A stretch of 64,000 bases of DNA, taken from Acidiluteibacter sp963716125 (GTDB taxonomy: Bacteria > Bacteroidota > Bacteroidia > Flavobacteriales_E > Vicingaceae). Positions 9,823-18,144 of the stretch are shown here, piece by piece. Below the pieces are notes generated by a model. It made no database searches. It saw nothing but the letters and a program-made list of their open reading frames with translations, and was not told the DNA's origin. Position 1 is the stretch's first letter; each line of letters starts with the position of its first letter. The translations under genes and the position numbers were made by a program. The DNA lies in contig OY970294.1 of NCBI GenBank assembly GCA_963716125.1, positions 3,596,001 to 3,660,000 of the forward strand, read 5' to 3'.

Positions 9823-9836
9823 CTTGACTAACTTTG
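9803..9836 (+). promoter_or_regulatory. Promoter of cysH operon
   Basis: TTTG at 9803-9806, a 22-nt spacer, then TAACTTTG at 9829-9836. The cysH ATG is only 7 bp downstream of the -7 core, so the transcript would be almost leaderless. Confidence 0.55.
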
Positions 9837-9843
9837 TAAGACT

Positions 9844-10506
9844 ATGAAGATAGATATAAATCCGATTAAAAACAAAATTGAGGCTTATCAAAAAGAGGGG
9901 AAAAAATTATTCTTAACGTCATCTTTTCAAACACACAGTATTCCTTTGCTTCACATAATCAGTAGAATTGATAATAAAATTCCCGTATATTATTTAAATA
10001 CAGGGTTCTTATTTCCTGAAACTATCTCTTTTAAGGATGAGTTAGCAAAAAGTTTGAATCTAGAAATAATTGCTTTAAGTTCAGCGGTAACCAAAATTAA
10101 TCAAATGGATGCAGAAGGGAAATTATTGTATTCTTCAGATCCTGATTATTGTTGTTTTTTAAATAAAACTCAACCAATGGAACCTATTTTAGCTAATTAT
10201 GATGTTTGGATTAATGGAATTAGAGCTGAACAAAGTAGTATTAGAAAAAATATGAAAGAAGAGCAATTGGCAAAATTTGGTTGTTTACGCTATCATCCCA
10301 TTTTAAACTGGGATAATAAAATGATTTATCAATACCGCAAAGAATTTGACTTACCTGCTCATCCACTTGAAAAAGAAGGCTACTTAAGTATTGGATGTGC
10401 TCCTTGTACTCGAAAATATATTAATTCAGCCGATGAAAGAAATGGGAGATGGTTTGGCATGAATAAAACTGAATGCGGACTTCACACAGATTTAACTTCA
10501 AAATGA
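9844..10506 (+). CDS. cysH: Phosphoadenylyl/adenylyl-sulfate reductase
   Basis: Reduces activated sulfate (APS or PAPS) to sulfite in assimilatory sulfur metabolism. The 220-residue protein has the PP-loop-like fold start (SSFQTHSIPLLH), paired cysteines DYCC near residue 107 and GCAPCTR near 182. The four cysteines indicate the 4Fe-4S, APS-reductase type. The C-terminal KTECGLHT carries the catalytic cysteine. The stop overlaps the start of the epimerase gene (ATGA), so the two are translationally coupled. No other sulfate-assimilation gene is adjacent, which is unusual. Confidence 0.92.
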   Translation: MKIDINPIKNKIEAYQKEGKKLFLTSSFQTHSIPLLHIISRIDNKIPVYYLNTGFLFPETISFKDELAKSLNLEIIALSSAVTKINQMDAEGKLLYSSDPDYCCFLNKTQPMEPILANYDVWINGIRAEQSSIRKNMKEEQLAKFGCLRYHPILNWDNKMIYQYRKEFDLPAHPLEKEGYLSIGCAPCTRKYINSADERNGRWFGMNKTECGLHTDLTSK

Positions 10507-11426
10507 GAGTATTAATAACGGGTGGCGCAGGCTATATAGGCACAGAATTGATTTATCAACTAGATGAAAATCATAAGATTAAAGAGATTATTATCTATGA
10601 CAATTTATCAAGAGATAATCGAAATTTATTTATTGGGATTCAAAAAGCTTCCTCTAAAGTAAGATTTATTCTAGGAGACCTTTTAGATTCTAGAAAACTA
10701 AAAAAAGCACTTGATAAGATTGATATCGTATATCATTTGGCAGCTAAAGTAAGCACCCCATTTTCAGATCAAAGATCTCACGAATTTGAACAAGTAAATA
10801 ATTGGGGAACTGCAGAATTAGTTTATGCTATTGAAGAGAATTCGACAGTAAAAAAATTAATTTATTTGAGTAGTGCTTCCGTTTATGGTGCTTCTAATGA
10901 AATGATGGATTTAAATAGTATTCCAAATCCACAAACTTTTTATGGAATTACCAAACTCAGAGGTGAAGCTCATATTAATCGATTATCAGAAAAAATAGAA
11001 ATTTTTATTTTAAGGTGTGCAAACGTTTATGGATATAGCAAAAGTATGCGATTTGATGCTGTTATCAATAAATTTATGTTTGAGGCCAACTTCAATAAAA
11101 AAATAAGTATTCATGGTGATGGAATGCAATATCGTGCATTTATTCATATTGATAAAGTAGCTGAAGCATTGTCAAACATCCTATTTTCTAATCTAAAATC
11201 AGGAGTTTATCATTTATCAGAAAATAATTTAAATGTAATGGATATAGTTGATGAAATCAAACAGATTTGTCCTGAGATGGAAATGCTATTTGTTAACCAA
11301 CATCTTAAACTAAAAGAAATTAGAGTTAACCCAGATGAAAGAATTAATCAATTATTTTCATCCAAATTAACTCTAAAAGAAGAACTTATTAATTTCAAAA
11401 ATTCTTTTACTTTTTATACCGATTAA
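10503..11426 (+). CDS. NAD-dependent epimerase/dehydratase (extended SDR)
   Basis: Nucleotide-sugar epimerase or dehydratase of unknown substrate, 307 residues. The start is placed at 10503 because the ATG forms an ATGA overlap with the cysH stop and leads straight into the NAD fold MRVLITGGAGYIGTEL. Other family marks are LAAKVSTP, the serine of LSSASVYG, and the catalytic pair in YGITK (YxxxK), then RAFIHIDKVAEAL near the C terminus. It resembles GalE/RmlB-type enzymes of surface polysaccharide synthesis. Coupling to cysH hints at a sulfated or sulfur-containing sugar, but that is speculation. Confidence 0.8.
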   Translation: MRVLITGGAGYIGTELIYQLDENHKIKEIIIYDNLSRDNRNLFIGIQKASSKVRFILGDLLDSRKLKKALDKIDIVYHLAAKVSTPFSDQRSHEFEQVNNWGTAELVYAIEENSTVKKLIYLSSASVYGASNEMMDLNSIPNPQTFYGITKLRGEAHINRLSEKIEIFILRCANVYGYSKSMRFDAVINKFMFEANFNKKISIHGDGMQYRAFIHIDKVAEALSNILFSNLKSGVYHLSENNLNVMDIVDEIKQICPEMEMLFVNQHLKLKEIRVNPDERINQLFSSKLTLKEELINFKNSFTFYTD

Positions 11427-11500
11427 ATGACTATACGATTTGAAATAGCGAAAAAGTAAATTAAACTTATTATATCTAACAGTTCAATAATTAGTCGGCA

Positions 11501-11567
11501 TTAACCAATTATGCCTCTTAAAATGACTGAGACTATAAAAACAATATTTAAAAGGCTAATTGGTTTA
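11501..11567. other. Long-loop inverted repeat between epimerase and hemE
   Basis: TTAACCAATTATGCC at 11501-11515 is nearly complementary to GGCTAATTGGTTTAA at 11554-11568, with a loop of about 38 nt. The right arm covers the hemE stop codon. It may act as a weak terminator for the convergent genes; there is no clear T tract. Confidence 0.35.
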
Positions 11568-12596
11568 AGAAGTATAAGCCCGAACAAAATCTGCCAATTG
11601 TTTTACGTTTTCTTCAGGAGTACCAGGTAAAATGCCATGACCCAAATTAAAAATATGTCCATTTCTGCCATCCACACTATCTAAAATTGCTTTCGTTCTT
11701 TTTTCAATTAAAGGCCATTCAGCAAATAATAAAGTTGGGTCTAGATTTCCTTGAACAGCCACTTGATAATCTAAATCTTTCCAAGCAGTATTTATATCCG
11801 TTTTCCAATCAATTCCTAAAACATCAGGATTACTTTTTTTGAAATCTTGCAATAAATGAGCAGTATTAGTTCCGAATAAAATGATAGGTGCATCCGTTTT
11901 TTCCTTCAACATTTGAATCATTTTCTCAGTGTGAGGAGCTACGTATTCTCTGTAATCCTGAACAGATAATATACCTACCCAACTATCGAATATTTGTAAT
12001 GCCGCAGCACCGCTTTCAGCTTGAAAAAGTAAATAATCGGTCATAGCAATAGTTAATTTATCCATTAACAAATGCCAATTTTCAGGTTGATTATACATCA
12101 AAGCTTTCAACTTCGCATAACTTTTTGAAGGGCCACCTTCAATCATATAACTCGCTAACGTAAATGGTGCTCCTACAAATCCTAAACAAGGAATATTCAA
12201 TCCTTTTTTCAAAATACCCAATGCATCACCAGTATATTTTAAATCTAAAGCTGGATCAATGATTTTTAGTCGATCTATATCTGCCTTGGTTGCGATAGGA
12301 TTATGAATAACAGGCCCAACTCCTGAAACATATTCAAAATTAATTCCCATTGGCTCCAATGGAATCATAATATCTGAAAAAACAATAGCGGCATCTAAAG
12401 CAAACTGATTGACAGGTGTAAATGTAACCTCAGCACACACTTCAGGAATTTTACAAATATCTATAATACTGTATTTTTTCTTAGTTTCTCTATAAGTAGC
12501 TTGATATCTACCTGCTTGACGCATAAACCAAACTGGTGTGTGGCTTACTTCTTCTTTGCGGCACGCCTTTAAAAATGTATCGTTAAATGGTGTCAT
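11565..12596 (-). CDS. hemE: Uroporphyrinogen decarboxylase
   Basis: Removes four acetate carboxyls from uroporphyrinogen III to give coproporphyrinogen III. The 343-residue protein has both family signatures: PVWFMRQAGRY near residue 21 (substrate-binding arginine) and GFVGAPFTLASYMIEG near 135. It is the last gene of the haem operon. Its ATG shares one base with the hemL stop (TAATG), implying translational coupling. The operon contains no genes for later steps (hemN/hemF, hemG/Y, hemH). Confidence 0.96.
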   Translation of the reverse strand: MTPFNDTFLKACRKEEVSHTPVWFMRQAGRYQATYRETKKKYSIIDICKIPEVCAEVTFTPVNQFALDAAIVFSDIMIPLEPMGINFEYVSGVGPVIHNPIATKADIDRLKIIDPALDLKYTGDALGILKKGLNIPCLGFVGAPFTLASYMIEGGPSKSYAKLKALMYNQPENWHLLMDKLTIAMTDYLLFQAESGAAALQIFDSWVGILSVQDYREYVAPHTEKMIQMLKEKTDAPIILFGTNTAHLLQDFKKSNPDVLGIDWKTDINTAWKDLDYQVAVQGNLDPTLLFAEWPLIEKRTKAILDSVDGRNGHIFNLGHGILPGTPEENVKQLADFVRAYTS

Positions 12597-13885
12597 TATT
12601 TCTGTATTGATTTTATTGAAGCACGAATCGCTTCTTTTATTTTAATCATGTCATTATCGCTTAAAGTAGCAGGTAAAAACCAAGCTTCAAATTGAGATGG
12701 AGGAATATACATTCCATTCTCAGCCATAGCCCAAAAGAATTTTCCAAATAGTTTTGTATCCGATGTTTGAGCAGTTTTAAAATCAATCACTTTCTCTTTA
12801 GTGAAAAAAGGATTAATCATAGCTCCAAATCGATTTACTTGCACATTTACATTAAATTCTTTTCCAGCATCTAAGATACATTGTTCGATTTGGGCAGCTT
12901 CTTTCTCTAATTTCTCATAAGGATTAAGTTTCTTTAATTCTTTCAAAGTAGCTATTCCACAAGCCATAGCAATAGGATTTCCAGATAAAGTTCCCGCTTG
13001 ATAAACAGGGCCCAGTGGAGCTACCATATTCATAATTTCATCTCTTGCTCCATAAGCTCCAACAGGCATTCCACCACCAATCACTTTACCTAAACAAGTA
13101 ATATCTGCTATAATATCAAAATGATCTTGAGCTCCACCAAATTTCTTTCTAAATCCAGTCATCACCTCATCAATCACTAAAAGAATTCCATTTTCTTTGG
13201 TGATTTTTCGAAGCTCAGTCATAAACTTTTGCTCTGGCACTACCACTCCCATATTTCCAGCCACAGGCTCAATAAAAATAGCCGCTATTTCGCTAGGAAA
13301 TTTTTCAATTAACTCTTTAACACTATCAATATCATTATACAAAGCAACTAAAGTATCTTTAACAGCGGCTGCAGGTACACCTTCACTACCAGGCAAACCT
13401 AAAGTAACTAAACCAGAACCGGCTGCTACTAATAATGAATCTGAATGACCATGATAACAACCAGCGAATTTTACAATTTTATTCCTTTTAGTAAATGCTC
13501 TAGCTAAACGAATAGCGCTAAATACCGCTTCAGTTCCTGAATTAACAAATCTTACTTTATCAATAGAAGGAAAAATTTCAGCCACCATTTCTGATAATAT
13601 TATTTCGCCTTCCGTAGATGCTCCAAAAGTAAAACCGTTGTCCACAGCTTCCTTTACTGCATTTTTTACAGCTTCATTTCCGTGACCTAAGATGATTGGA
13701 CCATAAGAACCAACTAAATCAATGTATTCATTTCCATCTACATCGTATATTTTTGTTCCTTCTGCTCTTTCTATAAATAGTGGGTTTCCTCCTACTGAAT
13801 TAAATGCCCTTACAGGACTATTAACTGCACCCACAAGATGCTTTTGTCCTCTTTCAAAAAGTTTTTTAGATTGTTCTAGCTTCAT
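12596..13885 (-). CDS. hemL: Glutamate-1-semialdehyde 2,1-aminomutase
   Basis: PLP enzyme converting glutamate-1-semialdehyde to 5-aminolevulinate, the second step of the C5 pathway begun by HemA. MKLEQSKKLFERGQ at 13885 is chosen as the start because it matches the family N terminus; an in-frame ATG ten codons earlier is less likely. Motifs seen are NSPVRAF, the PLP region NSGTEAVFSAIRLARAFT, FDEVMTGFR-like IDEVMTGFRKKFGG, and the PLP lysine in TCLGKVIGGGMPVGAYG. It is linked to hemE by a 1-bp overlap. Confidence 0.96.
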   Translation of the reverse strand: MKLEQSKKLFERGQKHLVGAVNSPVRAFNSVGGNPLFIERAEGTKIYDVDGNEYIDLVGSYGPIILGHGNEAVKNAVKEAVDNGFTFGASTEGEIILSEMVAEIFPSIDKVRFVNSGTEAVFSAIRLARAFTKRNKIVKFAGCYHGHSDSLLVAAGSGLVTLGLPGSEGVPAAAVKDTLVALYNDIDSVKELIEKFPSEIAAIFIEPVAGNMGVVVPEQKFMTELRKITKENGILLVIDEVMTGFRKKFGGAQDHFDIIADITCLGKVIGGGMPVGAYGARDEIMNMVAPLGPVYQAGTLSGNPIAMACGIATLKELKKLNPYEKLEKEAAQIEQCILDAGKEFNVNVQVNRFGAMINPFFTKEKVIDFKTAQTSDTKLFGKFFWAMAENGMYIPPSQFEAWFLPATLSDNDMIKIKEAIRASIKSIQK

Positions 13886-13926
13886 CTTTTCGTAATTTTT
13901 TGCAAACTTAGGCAATTACTAGATTC

Positions 13927-14892
13927 TTATGCTTTGTTTAAAATCCTTGCTGCTTCTTTTGCATGGTAAGTGATGATAATATCGGCACCAGCTCTTTTGA
14001 TAGAAATCAATTTTTCCATCATTACTTTTTCTCCATCGATCCATCCATTTTTTCCAGCTGCTTTTATCATTGCATATTCTCCACTTACATTATAAGCTGC
14101 AATGGGCACATCAAAATTATTTTTTAGGTCTCTGATAATATCTAAATAAGATAAAGCCGGTTTAACCATAATAATATCAGCACCTTCTTCCACATCTAAT
14201 GCTGCTTCTCTAATTGCTTCATTTCTATTGGCAGGATCCATTTGGTAAGTTCTTCTATCTCCAAACGAAGGCGTTGAATCGGCAGCATCTCTAAAAGGAC
14301 CATAAAATGCAGATGCATATTTTACTGAATAACCCATAATTGGAATATTCGTAAATCCATTTTCGTCCAACTCATCCCTTAATGAAGCAACTGTGCCATC
14401 CATCATACCAGATGGCGCTACCATATCTACTCCGGCTCTAGCATGCGCTAACACTTGTTTATTTAAATTCAATAAAGTTGCATCGTTATCTACATCATTA
14501 TTATGAATAATTCCACAATGTCCATGATTGGTATATTCACAAAAACAAATATCAGAAACGACATATAATTGTGGATAATTCTTTTTTATAAAACGGATAG
14601 CCTGAGGTATAATTCCATTTTCATTCATAGCCTCAGAACCAATTTCATCCTTTTTTAAAGGAATGGCAAATAAAATAACCGATTGAATTCCCAATGCTAC
14701 CACCTCATCTAATTCTTCAGAAATTTTATCCAATGAATAACGAAAAATGCCAGGCATTGATTCAATTTCCTTCTTGATTCCGCTTTTTTCTTCAATAAAA
14801 AGGGGATAAATTAAATCATTGACAGAAAGCGAAGTTTCTCTCACCATATTTCTAAGTGCTATATTTCCTCTTAATCTTCTTGGTCTAATCAT
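13927..14892 (-). CDS. hemB: Porphobilinogen synthase (delta-aminolevulinate dehydratase)
   Basis: Condenses two 5-aminolevulinate molecules to porphobilinogen. The 321 residues include the zinc-cysteine stretch ICFCEYTNHGHCG near 115, pointing to a zinc-dependent enzyme, the first active-site lysine in SVKYASAFYGPFRDAADS, and the Schiff-base lysine in IMVKPALSYLD. The start overlaps the end of hemD by 8 bp, and hemL follows after about 40 bp. Confidence 0.97.
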   Translation of the reverse strand: MIRPRRLRGNIALRNMVRETSLSVNDLIYPLFIEEKSGIKKEIESMPGIFRYSLDKISEELDEVVALGIQSVILFAIPLKKDEIGSEAMNENGIIPQAIRFIKKNYPQLYVVSDICFCEYTNHGHCGIIHNNDVDNDATLLNLNKQVLAHARAGVDMVAPSGMMDGTVASLRDELDENGFTNIPIMGYSVKYASAFYGPFRDAADSTPSFGDRRTYQMDPANRNEAIREAALDVEEGADIIMVKPALSYLDIIRDLKNNFDVPIAAYNVSGEYAMIKAAGKNGWIDGEKVMMEKLISIKRAGADIIITYHAKEAARILNKA

Positions 14893-15655
14893 TTTGATAA
14901 AATTTTAATAATTCTTTTAGCATCCCGTCCTCTGTAAATGGTTTTGCTACTAAATTAATTTTCAAGCCATTATCAACAGCTATTTTCTCAGTAGAAGTTC
15001 CAATTACCGCAATTTTTTCATTGGTTAACTCTAAATTATATTTAGATAAATGCTGACAAAAATTCTCCACAGCTGATCCACTAAAAAATGTAATCCAATC
15101 CAATTGATGCTCTAAAATTGCTATAAAGTCTTCTTTACTATATTGAGGATCATAATTTTCATATATAGGCAACGTGATCACCTCTTTGCATTGTTCACTT
15201 AACAAATTTACGTATTCATTATTTGCTTTTGATGATTGAGGAATTAGAATTCGTTCATCACCGAAAATAGGGATTTGTTTTGCCAACATTTGTGCTGTGT
15301 ATTCAATTGGGACAAAACTGCTTCTATATCCTACTTTTTCTAATGCAGCTTTTGTTTTTTCTCCTACAGTCGCAATTCGCAAATGAGTTAAAAAATGAAC
15401 TTTTATTTGAAACTTTTCTATGGTTTCAAAAAAGTAATTGACAGTATTAGCACTTGTAAAAACAATCCAATCAATATTTTCTAATAGATTGAGCTCTTTT
15501 TCTATATTTTTTTGATTTTCAATAGCTCGAATAGCTATCATTGGAAAACTGATAGCCTCTGCTCCTTTATTCTCTAATAATTTAATGAATGAATCAGTCT
15601 GATGCTCGGCTCTAGTTATTAGAAGTTTTTTATTTTGAAGCGGATTCACTGACAA
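14885..15655 (-). CDS. hemD: Uroporphyrinogen-III synthase
   Basis: Closes and inverts ring D of hydroxymethylbilane. The family is very divergent, so the call rests on the 256-residue length, the two-lobed layout with KKLLITRAEHQ at the N terminus, DWIVFTSANTVNYFF and DWITFFSGSAVENF at the two SxN/S-type motifs, IAVIGTSTEKIA near the end, and position between hemAC and hemB. It overlaps hemAC by 26 bp, so the two are likely translationally coupled. Confidence 0.88.
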   Translation of the reverse strand: MSVNPLQNKKLLITRAEHQTDSFIKLLENKGAEAISFPMIAIRAIENQKNIEKELNLLENIDWIVFTSANTVNYFFETIEKFQIKVHFLTHLRIATVGEKTKAALEKVGYRSSFVPIEYTAQMLAKQIPIFGDERILIPQSSKANNEYVNLLSEQCKEVITLPIYENYDPQYSKEDFIAILEHQLDWITFFSGSAVENFCQHLSKYNLELTNEKIAVIGTSTEKIAVDNGLKINLVAKPFTEDGMLKELLKFYQND

Positions 15656-17819
15656 CTTCTTTAGTTTTCTCTTCTAATTCTTTTTTCAATTCAATAGCTA
15701 ATTCTCTAGCGATTTTTAAGTAATCCTTTGCTAAACCTTCTTTAAAGCTATTACAAACAAGACTTCCATCATCAGAAGCGAACATTCCTTCTATTAAAAT
15801 TCTATCATTATCTACTTGAGCATAAGCAGCAATAGGATAATTACATCCTCCACCTAAAGCTATTAAAAATTCTCTTTCTGCAAATGTTGCTATTTGTGTA
15901 GCTTCATGATTATATTGTTTAACCAAATCCATTACAAAACCTTTCTCATCACGAATTTCTATTGCTAAAGCACCTTGAGCTACAGCAGGTAAAACATCTT
16001 TAGCAGGAAAAATATAATTTGCTTTATCTATCATTCCCAAACGATTGATGCCTGCATACGCTAATAAAATAGCATCATAGCCACCTTCCATCATCTTTTT
16101 GATTCTACTATCCAAGTTACCTTGTATAAATTTAGTTTCTATATCGGGTCTCAATTGCTTGAGTTGAATTTGTCGTCTTAAACTTCCAGTGCCAATTACA
16201 GCTCCTTTCTTTAACTCCTCAAAAGTTTCTCCATTTCGTGAAATCAAAATATCACGAACATCTGCCCTTTCAGAAATTGCGGCTAATCTAAGTCCACTTA
16301 TATTTTCAATTGGCAAATCCTTAAAACTGTGTACTGCCATATCCACTTCTCCTTTCACCAATGCTCTTTGAATAGCAGTAGTAAATGCTCCCATTACTTG
16401 TATATCTCCATCATCACCATTGGTTCTAATAACTTTAGTAATGAATTCATATTCAGGTTCAATTTTCTTTAATGCTTCTATTACATGATGAGTTTGTGTC
16501 AAAGCAAGTTTACTTCCTCTAGTACCAACAATCACTCGTTTTTTAGGAACACGAATCTTTGCATTTTCTAATCCAAATACTTTTTTAACGGTATTGATTG
16601 GATTGTCTTGTTCGTGCATTTTATTAGACATCTCATGAATTACTTCCATTGGTCGTTTAGAGATTTTACGAACCATGCGATGAGCAAATTTTTCTAATAT
16701 TTCTATTTGAGTTGGATTCAAATCACCCATTTTAGGCAGTAACCAACTTAATTCTGTTTCTTTTATTTCTTGCAATGAATTCCAATAGGCTTCTATCACT
16801 GGCGAAGCTTTTCTATTGTAATACCAATTAGTAAACTTTTGAACTTCTTCGTCTACCAATTCAGTAGCTTTAGGAATTTCATCATGTCTTTTAAGCAAAC
16901 TCTCAAAAGTCATTTTTTTGATGTCATCCAAATCATAAAGAGTAATCCCTTCTACATTTTTTAAGCCAGGATTAAAGTTTCTTGGTAATCCAAAATCAAT
17001 TAATAATTTAGGTTCAGAAGCTTTAAAAGCAAACTGTGCTCTCGTACATTGGCTATCTGTTATCGCAGCTTCGCTCAATAAATTGACTTCTCCTTGAGTT
17101 CCACCAACCATTATATCTACCTGACCTACATATCTGTGTAAATATTTTATATCAATAGCTTCTCCATGCCACTCAGCTGCCATTTCAGTAGCTCGCTCTA
17201 AATTATGGCTAGCAACATATAATTTTTTGATTTTAGTTCTGTCTAAAATAGTAGCTACCAAATTAGCCATACTTCCTGTTCCCACTACTAATAGGGAACT
17301 ATCTTCTAATTTATAGCCATGTTGCTCTATCAATTCAAACCCTACAGTAGCTAATGAAGCAGAATGTTTTCCAATATTAGTTTCTAACCTTACTCTTTTA
17401 CCTGTATGAACGGCATGACGTATCATTTCGTCCAGCATAGGGCCAATAGTTTTGGTTTTTCTTGCTAAAGCTAAAGCTGATCTAATTTGACCAACTATTT
17501 GATGCTCTCCAATAGCTTGTGATTCTAATCCTGCAGCAGTAGAAAATAAATTTCTAATAGCTATTTCAGTATCAGGTAAAACAGTGAGGTATTGAGAGAA
17601 ATTTCCGAACTTTTTAAGGTAATTTTCTAATCCATAATAGTTGTCACCAAAGGCATATAAGGACAACCTATTACAAGTTGCAATTATGAAAACTTCCTTA
17701 TATATTTTCTTGAGATCTTCCAGAGCTTGAATGGTCTGCTCATCGTTTAAGGCCATTTGCTCCCTAATTTCTATAGGTGCAAAACGGTGACTTAACTCAA
17801 TTCCAACTATTTTATTCAT
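15630..17819 (-). CDS. hemAC: Fused glutamyl-tRNA reductase / hydroxymethylbilane synthase
   Basis: One 729-residue frame joins two haem enzymes. Residues 1 to about 415 are glutamyl-tRNA reductase: VGIELSHRFAPIEIRE, the catalytic cysteine in ATCNRLSLY, LESQAIGEHQIVGQIR, an NADPH fold VVGTGSMANLV, and the helical dimerisation domain. Residues from about 427 on are porphobilinogen deaminase: GTRGSKLALTQT, MAVHSFKDLP, GTGSLRRQ, GNLDSR, LAYAGINRLG, and the dipyrromethane-attaching cysteine in LGGGCNYPIAAYA. The linker is only about 10 residues. The E. coli HemC RGN arginine (R149) is Gln here. Steps 1 and 4 of the pathway would thus be made in equal amounts. An indel removing a stop cannot be fully excluded, given errors elsewhere. 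Confidence 0.9.
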   Translation of the reverse strand: MNKIVGIELSHRFAPIEIREQMALNDEQTIQALEDLKKIYKEVFIIATCNRLSLYAFGDNYYGLENYLKKFGNFSQYLTVLPDTEIAIRNLFSTAAGLESQAIGEHQIVGQIRSALALARKTKTIGPMLDEMIRHAVHTGKRVRLETNIGKHSASLATVGFELIEQHGYKLEDSSLLVVGTGSMANLVATILDRTKIKKLYVASHNLERATEMAAEWHGEAIDIKYLHRYVGQVDIMVGGTQGEVNLLSEAAITDSQCTRAQFAFKASEPKLLIDFGLPRNFNPGLKNVEGITLYDLDDIKKMTFESLLKRHDEIPKATELVDEEVQKFTNWYYNRKASPVIEAYWNSLQEIKETELSWLLPKMGDLNPTQIEILEKFAHRMVRKISKRPMEVIHEMSNKMHEQDNPINTVKKVFGLENAKIRVPKKRVIVGTRGSKLALTQTHHVIEALKKIEPEYEFITKVIRTNGDDGDIQVMGAFTTAIQRALVKGEVDMAVHSFKDLPIENISGLRLAAISERADVRDILISRNGETFEELKKGAVIGTGSLRRQIQLKQLRPDIETKFIQGNLDSRIKKMMEGGYDAILLAYAGINRLGMIDKANYIFPAKDVLPAVAQGALAIEIRDEKGFVMDLVKQYNHEATQIATFAEREFLIALGGGCNYPIAAYAQVDNDRILIEGMFASDDGSLVCNSFKEGLAKDYLKIARELAIELKKELEEKTKEVVSESASK

Positions 17820-18144
17820 CTATCAATTCGCTCTTCAATGATGCGGCAAATTTAACCATAAGTTAAGAGATATGGAAAATAAATAACATTAAAAAAATAG
17901 TATAAAATCAATCTAAATAAGTTTTATTATTTGCATATAAAATCTATTCAATCTTTAACGAATTGTTGATAAAAAAAATGATTAAATTAAAGAACATTAA
18001 TAAGCATCACTTATCGAATATAAAAAGACGAATGTTAATAAAACTTATGTCCTCATGTGCAATTGAGTTAAATGACTTACTACCTTGCAAAAGAAATTTG
18101 GTATAGCCACCAATTAATACGAATACATAAACAACTCATTGATA
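17820..18144. other. Divergent intergenic region hemAC / nrdJ
   Basis: This 325-bp AT-rich gap holds the hemAC -7 element and must hold the nrdJ promoter, which I cannot pick out. A 42-codon ATG frame lies at 17978-18106 but has no family resemblance. No B12-box, cobalamin riboswitch or NrdR box pair is visible. Confidence 0.5.
17847..17854 (-). promoter_or_regulatory. -7 element upstream of the haem operon
   Basis: TAAATTTG on the minus strand, 27 bp before the hemAC ATG, fits TAnnTTTG. No TTG is seen at the expected distance, so only the -7 core supports it. Confidence 0.4.

Noticed and set aside
17978..18106. A 42-codon frame upstream of nrdJ
   Set aside because: No ribosome-binding or promoter signal and no family resemblance; likely chance.
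17870..18144. Possible cobalamin riboswitch or NrdR box upstream of nrdJ
   Set aside because: No B12-box-like sequence and no paired NrdR palindromes are visible.
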